The position numbers and the translations under genes were made by a program. Under the pieces are notes generated by a model, which saw only the letters and a list, made by a program, of their open reading frames with translations, did not search any database and was not told where the DNA came from. From CAWHOW01 sp050013795 (GTDB lineage Bacteria > Bacteroidota > Bacteroidia > Bacteroidales > CG2-30-32-10): a DNA stretch of 6,637 nucleotides. Positions 5,568-6,637 of this stretch are shown here, one piece after another (position 1 is the stretch's first letter; each line of letters begins with the position of its first letter). The stretch covers positions 1-6,637 of the forward strand of contig JBEKEO010000173.1 in the NCBI GenBank assembly GCA_050013795.1, written 5' to 3'.

Positions 5568-6233
5568 ATGAAATGTACCATAACCATCTCTATTTTACTT
5601 ATCCTACAGTTATTCACTCAAGGCTGCTTTTTGGGCAAGTGTGTTGATGGTAATTGCAAAAAAGGAAATGGTACGTATCAATACAGGAATGGAAATAAAT
5701 ACGAAGGCAGTTTTAAAAACTTCATGATAAACGGTAAGGGAACATTTACTTTCAATAAAGGGAAATGGAAAGGCTGCAAATACACGGGGGAGTGGAAGAA
5801 CGACAGGATTAAAGGAAAAGGTTCATTTTATTTTGCAAATGGCGATGTATGCACCGGCGAATGGAAGAATAATAAAATGAATGGTAAAGGAACCTTTCGC
5901 TCTGCTGATGGGATGAAATACGATGGACAATTTAAACACAGCATGATACAAGGAAAAGGCACTATGATTTTTGCCGATAGTTCGATGTATAATGGAGAAT
6001 GGAAATATAATAAAATGAATGGTACGGGAACCTTTCTTTATGCTGACGGGAAAAAATATAAAGGACAGTTTAAAAATAATATCATACAGGGACAAGGCAC
6101 TATGTTTTTGACTGATGGTTCGAAGTACGAAGGAGAATGGAAGAATAATAAAATGAACGGCAAGGGAACATATACTTATTCCAACGGAACTGCGGTAAAA
6201 GGAGAATGGAAAGATAATAATTTTGTTAAATAA
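5568..6233 (+). CDS. MORN-repeat protein with lipoprotein-like signal
   Basis: The 221-residue protein starts at an ATG (5568) with a hydrophobic signal (ITISILLILQLF) ending TQGC. Cys20 is the likely lipidated residue, although Thr rather than Leu at -3 makes the lipobox non-standard. A short CVDGNCKKGNGTY segment (25-37) precedes about seven MORN repeats of 23 residues (pattern Y.GEWK...MNGKGTF..ADG), starting near residue 44. One repeat is lengthened near residues 64-70. From residue 94 the repeats alternate between GEWKNNKMNGKGT and GQFKNNIIQGQGT types, forming 46-residue double units. MORN repeats form elongated beta-hairpin sheets that bind proteins or lipids in eukaryotes; the bacterial role is unknown. 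No acidic export signal follows Cys20, which suggests periplasmic rather than surface exposure (inference). The protein is lysine-rich. It is transcribed divergently from the SET gene. Confidence 0.88.
   Translation: MKCTITISILLILQLFTQGCFLGKCVDGNCKKGNGTYQYRNGNKYEGSFKNFMINGKGTFTFNKGKWKGCKYTGEWKNDRIKGKGSFYFANGDVCTGEWKNNKMNGKGTFRSADGMKYDGQFKHSMIQGKGTMIFADSSMYNGEWKYNKMNGTGTFLYADGKKYKGQFKNNIIQGQGTMFLTDGSKYEGEWKNNKMNGKGTYTYSNGTAVKGEWKDNNFVK
5847..6191 (+). repeat. 138-bp tandem DNA repeat inside the MORN gene (two and a half units)
   Basis: Units 5847-5984 and 5985-6122 are related 138-bp repeats, each encoding two MORN motifs. A half unit follows from 6123. A stretch in the first and third units (gaatggaagaataataaaa and the bases after it) is identical, and the first two share ataataaaatgaatggta. 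This points to duplication of a two-motif block rather than independent single repeats. Confidence 0.75.
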
Positions 6234-6268
6234 GTCCTTACAATAAATTGTTTGATTCCCTTGTGCTT

Positions 6269-6290
6269 TATTATTTTAAACAAAATAATA
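6269..6290 (+). terminator. AT-only inverted repeat after the MORN gene (weak terminator candidate)
   Basis: TATTATTTT (6269-6277) and AAAATAATA (6282-6290) form a perfect 9-bp stem with an AAAC loop, 36 bases after the MORN stop codon. The stem has no G-C pairs and no T-run follows, so termination is uncertain. Confidence 0.25.
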
Positions 6291-6360
6291 TAATATCTTA
6301 AAATTTCCTGCAATTAACCATCAGTTAGTACGACCTGTCACTATAAAGTCATTTTTTAAT

Positions 6361-6378
6361 TACGTTTGTTTATATTTG
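6361..6378 (+). promoter_or_regulatory. Two overlapping-range -7 box candidates for the acetyltransferase-like gene
   Basis: TACGTTTG (6361-6368) and TATATTTG (6371-6378) both match TAnnTTTG perfectly and lie 48-65 bases before the ATG at 6426. Neither has a clear TTTG at 19-21 bases upstream. Transcription from the second would begin near 6385, just before the hairpin at 6388-6408. Confidence 0.45.
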
Positions 6379-6387
6379 TCAAAATTT

Positions 6388-6408
6388 AAAAGGATTCTGT
6401 ATCCTTTT
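6388..6408 (+). repeat. Perfect 8-bp hairpin in the leader of the acetyltransferase-like gene
   Basis: AAAAGGAT (6388-6395) and ATCCTTTT (6401-6408) pair perfectly around a TCTGT loop, with one further T after the stem. It lies between the predicted transcription start and the ATG at 6426. It could be a 5'-end stabilising hairpin, a weak attenuator, or a late terminator for the MORN transcript. Confidence 0.45.
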
Positions 6409-6425
6409 TGAATAAAACCGCTTCT

Positions 6426-6637
6426 ATGTCAGTTATCATAAAGGAAGTCAGCAGTAAGCGAGATATCAAGCAGTTTGTCAATTTCCAGTTTGAACTATAC
6501 AGGGATAATAAATACTGGGTACCTCCCATAAAGGATTCTGAGATCAAGTCTTTGCTGCCCGCTAACCCTGCTTTTGAATTTTGCAACGCCTGTTTCTTCC
6601 TTGCATTTAAAAACGATAAATGTGTCGGGCGCATAGG
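6426..6637 (+). CDS. Partial GNAT-type N-acetyltransferase-like protein (N-terminus, cut by right edge)
   Basis: An open frame runs from ATG 6426 to the window edge (70 codons plus two bases). The translation begins MSVIIKEVSSKRDIKQF and contains VNFQFELYRDNKYWVPP (about 18-34), NPAFEFCNACFFLAFK (about 46-61) and, at the edge, CVGRI. The combination 'F..F...LY..N.YWVPP', 'NPAFEF..A..FLA' and 'VGRI' is typical of large Bacteroidota proteins of the GNAT fold annotated as N-acetyltransferases. 'FFLAFKNDKCVGRI' would be the first strands of the acetyl-CoA binding fold. The substrate is not known for this group. The acetyl-CoA motif itself lies beyond the edge, so catalytic capacity cannot be judged. 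It has its own candidate promoter and a leader hairpin, so it is probably transcribed independently of the MORN gene. Confidence 0.75.
   Translation, partial: MSVIIKEVSSKRDIKQFVNFQFELYRDNKYWVPPIKDSEIKSLLPANPAFEFCNACFFLAFKNDKCVGRI

Noticed and set aside
5823..6095. Minus-strand open frame of 90 codons
   Set aside because: It lies wholly inside the MORN gene, and its internal repetition only mirrors the MORN repeats on the other strand.
6386..6634. Minus-strand open frame of 82 codons
   Set aside because: It is antisense to the acetyltransferase-like frame, which has recognisable family motifs; the minus-strand product has none.

Overview
The window looks like a chromosomal segment from a member of the Bacteroidota. 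It is AT-rich and its genes lack obvious Shine-Dalgarno sequences. Several starts are preceded by elements like the Bacteroidota -7 box (TAnnTTTG). The two largest genes encode RemB/Wzi-like outer-membrane barrel proteins of the kind found in this phylum. The species cannot be fixed from the sequence.

Layout. A gene broken by the left edge (1-328, minus) encodes an unrecognised, possibly fibronectin-type-associated Bacteroidota protein and has a plausible promoter at 370-402. A 543-bp gap (329-871) holds a terminator-like hairpin, a 15-bp inverted repeat bounding about 261 bp, and the first copy of a palindrome built from CTTTGTG-type heptamers. Two tandem paralogous RemB-like genes follow (872-2518 and 2675-4351, plus). 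They are separated by 156 bp that contains the second, more compact copy of the palindrome. Both appear to start with TTG.

The second RemB-like gene converges on, and overlaps by 6 bp, a minus-strand pair: a SET-domain protein (5047-5451) and, downstream of it, a secreted cysteine-containing protein of unknown function (4346-4978). Divergent from the SET gene is a MORN-repeat protein with a lipoprotein-like signal (5568-6233). The right edge cuts the start of a GNAT-type acetyltransferase-like gene (6426 onward). Its leader has two -7-like boxes and a perfect 8-bp hairpin.

How the genes may work together. The RemB-like proteins, the secreted 210-residue protein and the MORN lipoprotein are all predicted to be envelope proteins; only the SET protein and the partial acetyltransferase appear cytoplasmic. 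No complete pathway is evident. The observations most worth follow-up are the SET/MORN divergent neighbours, which recall the MORN+SET architecture of eukaryotic SETD7, and the heptamer palindrome placed before each RemB paralog.
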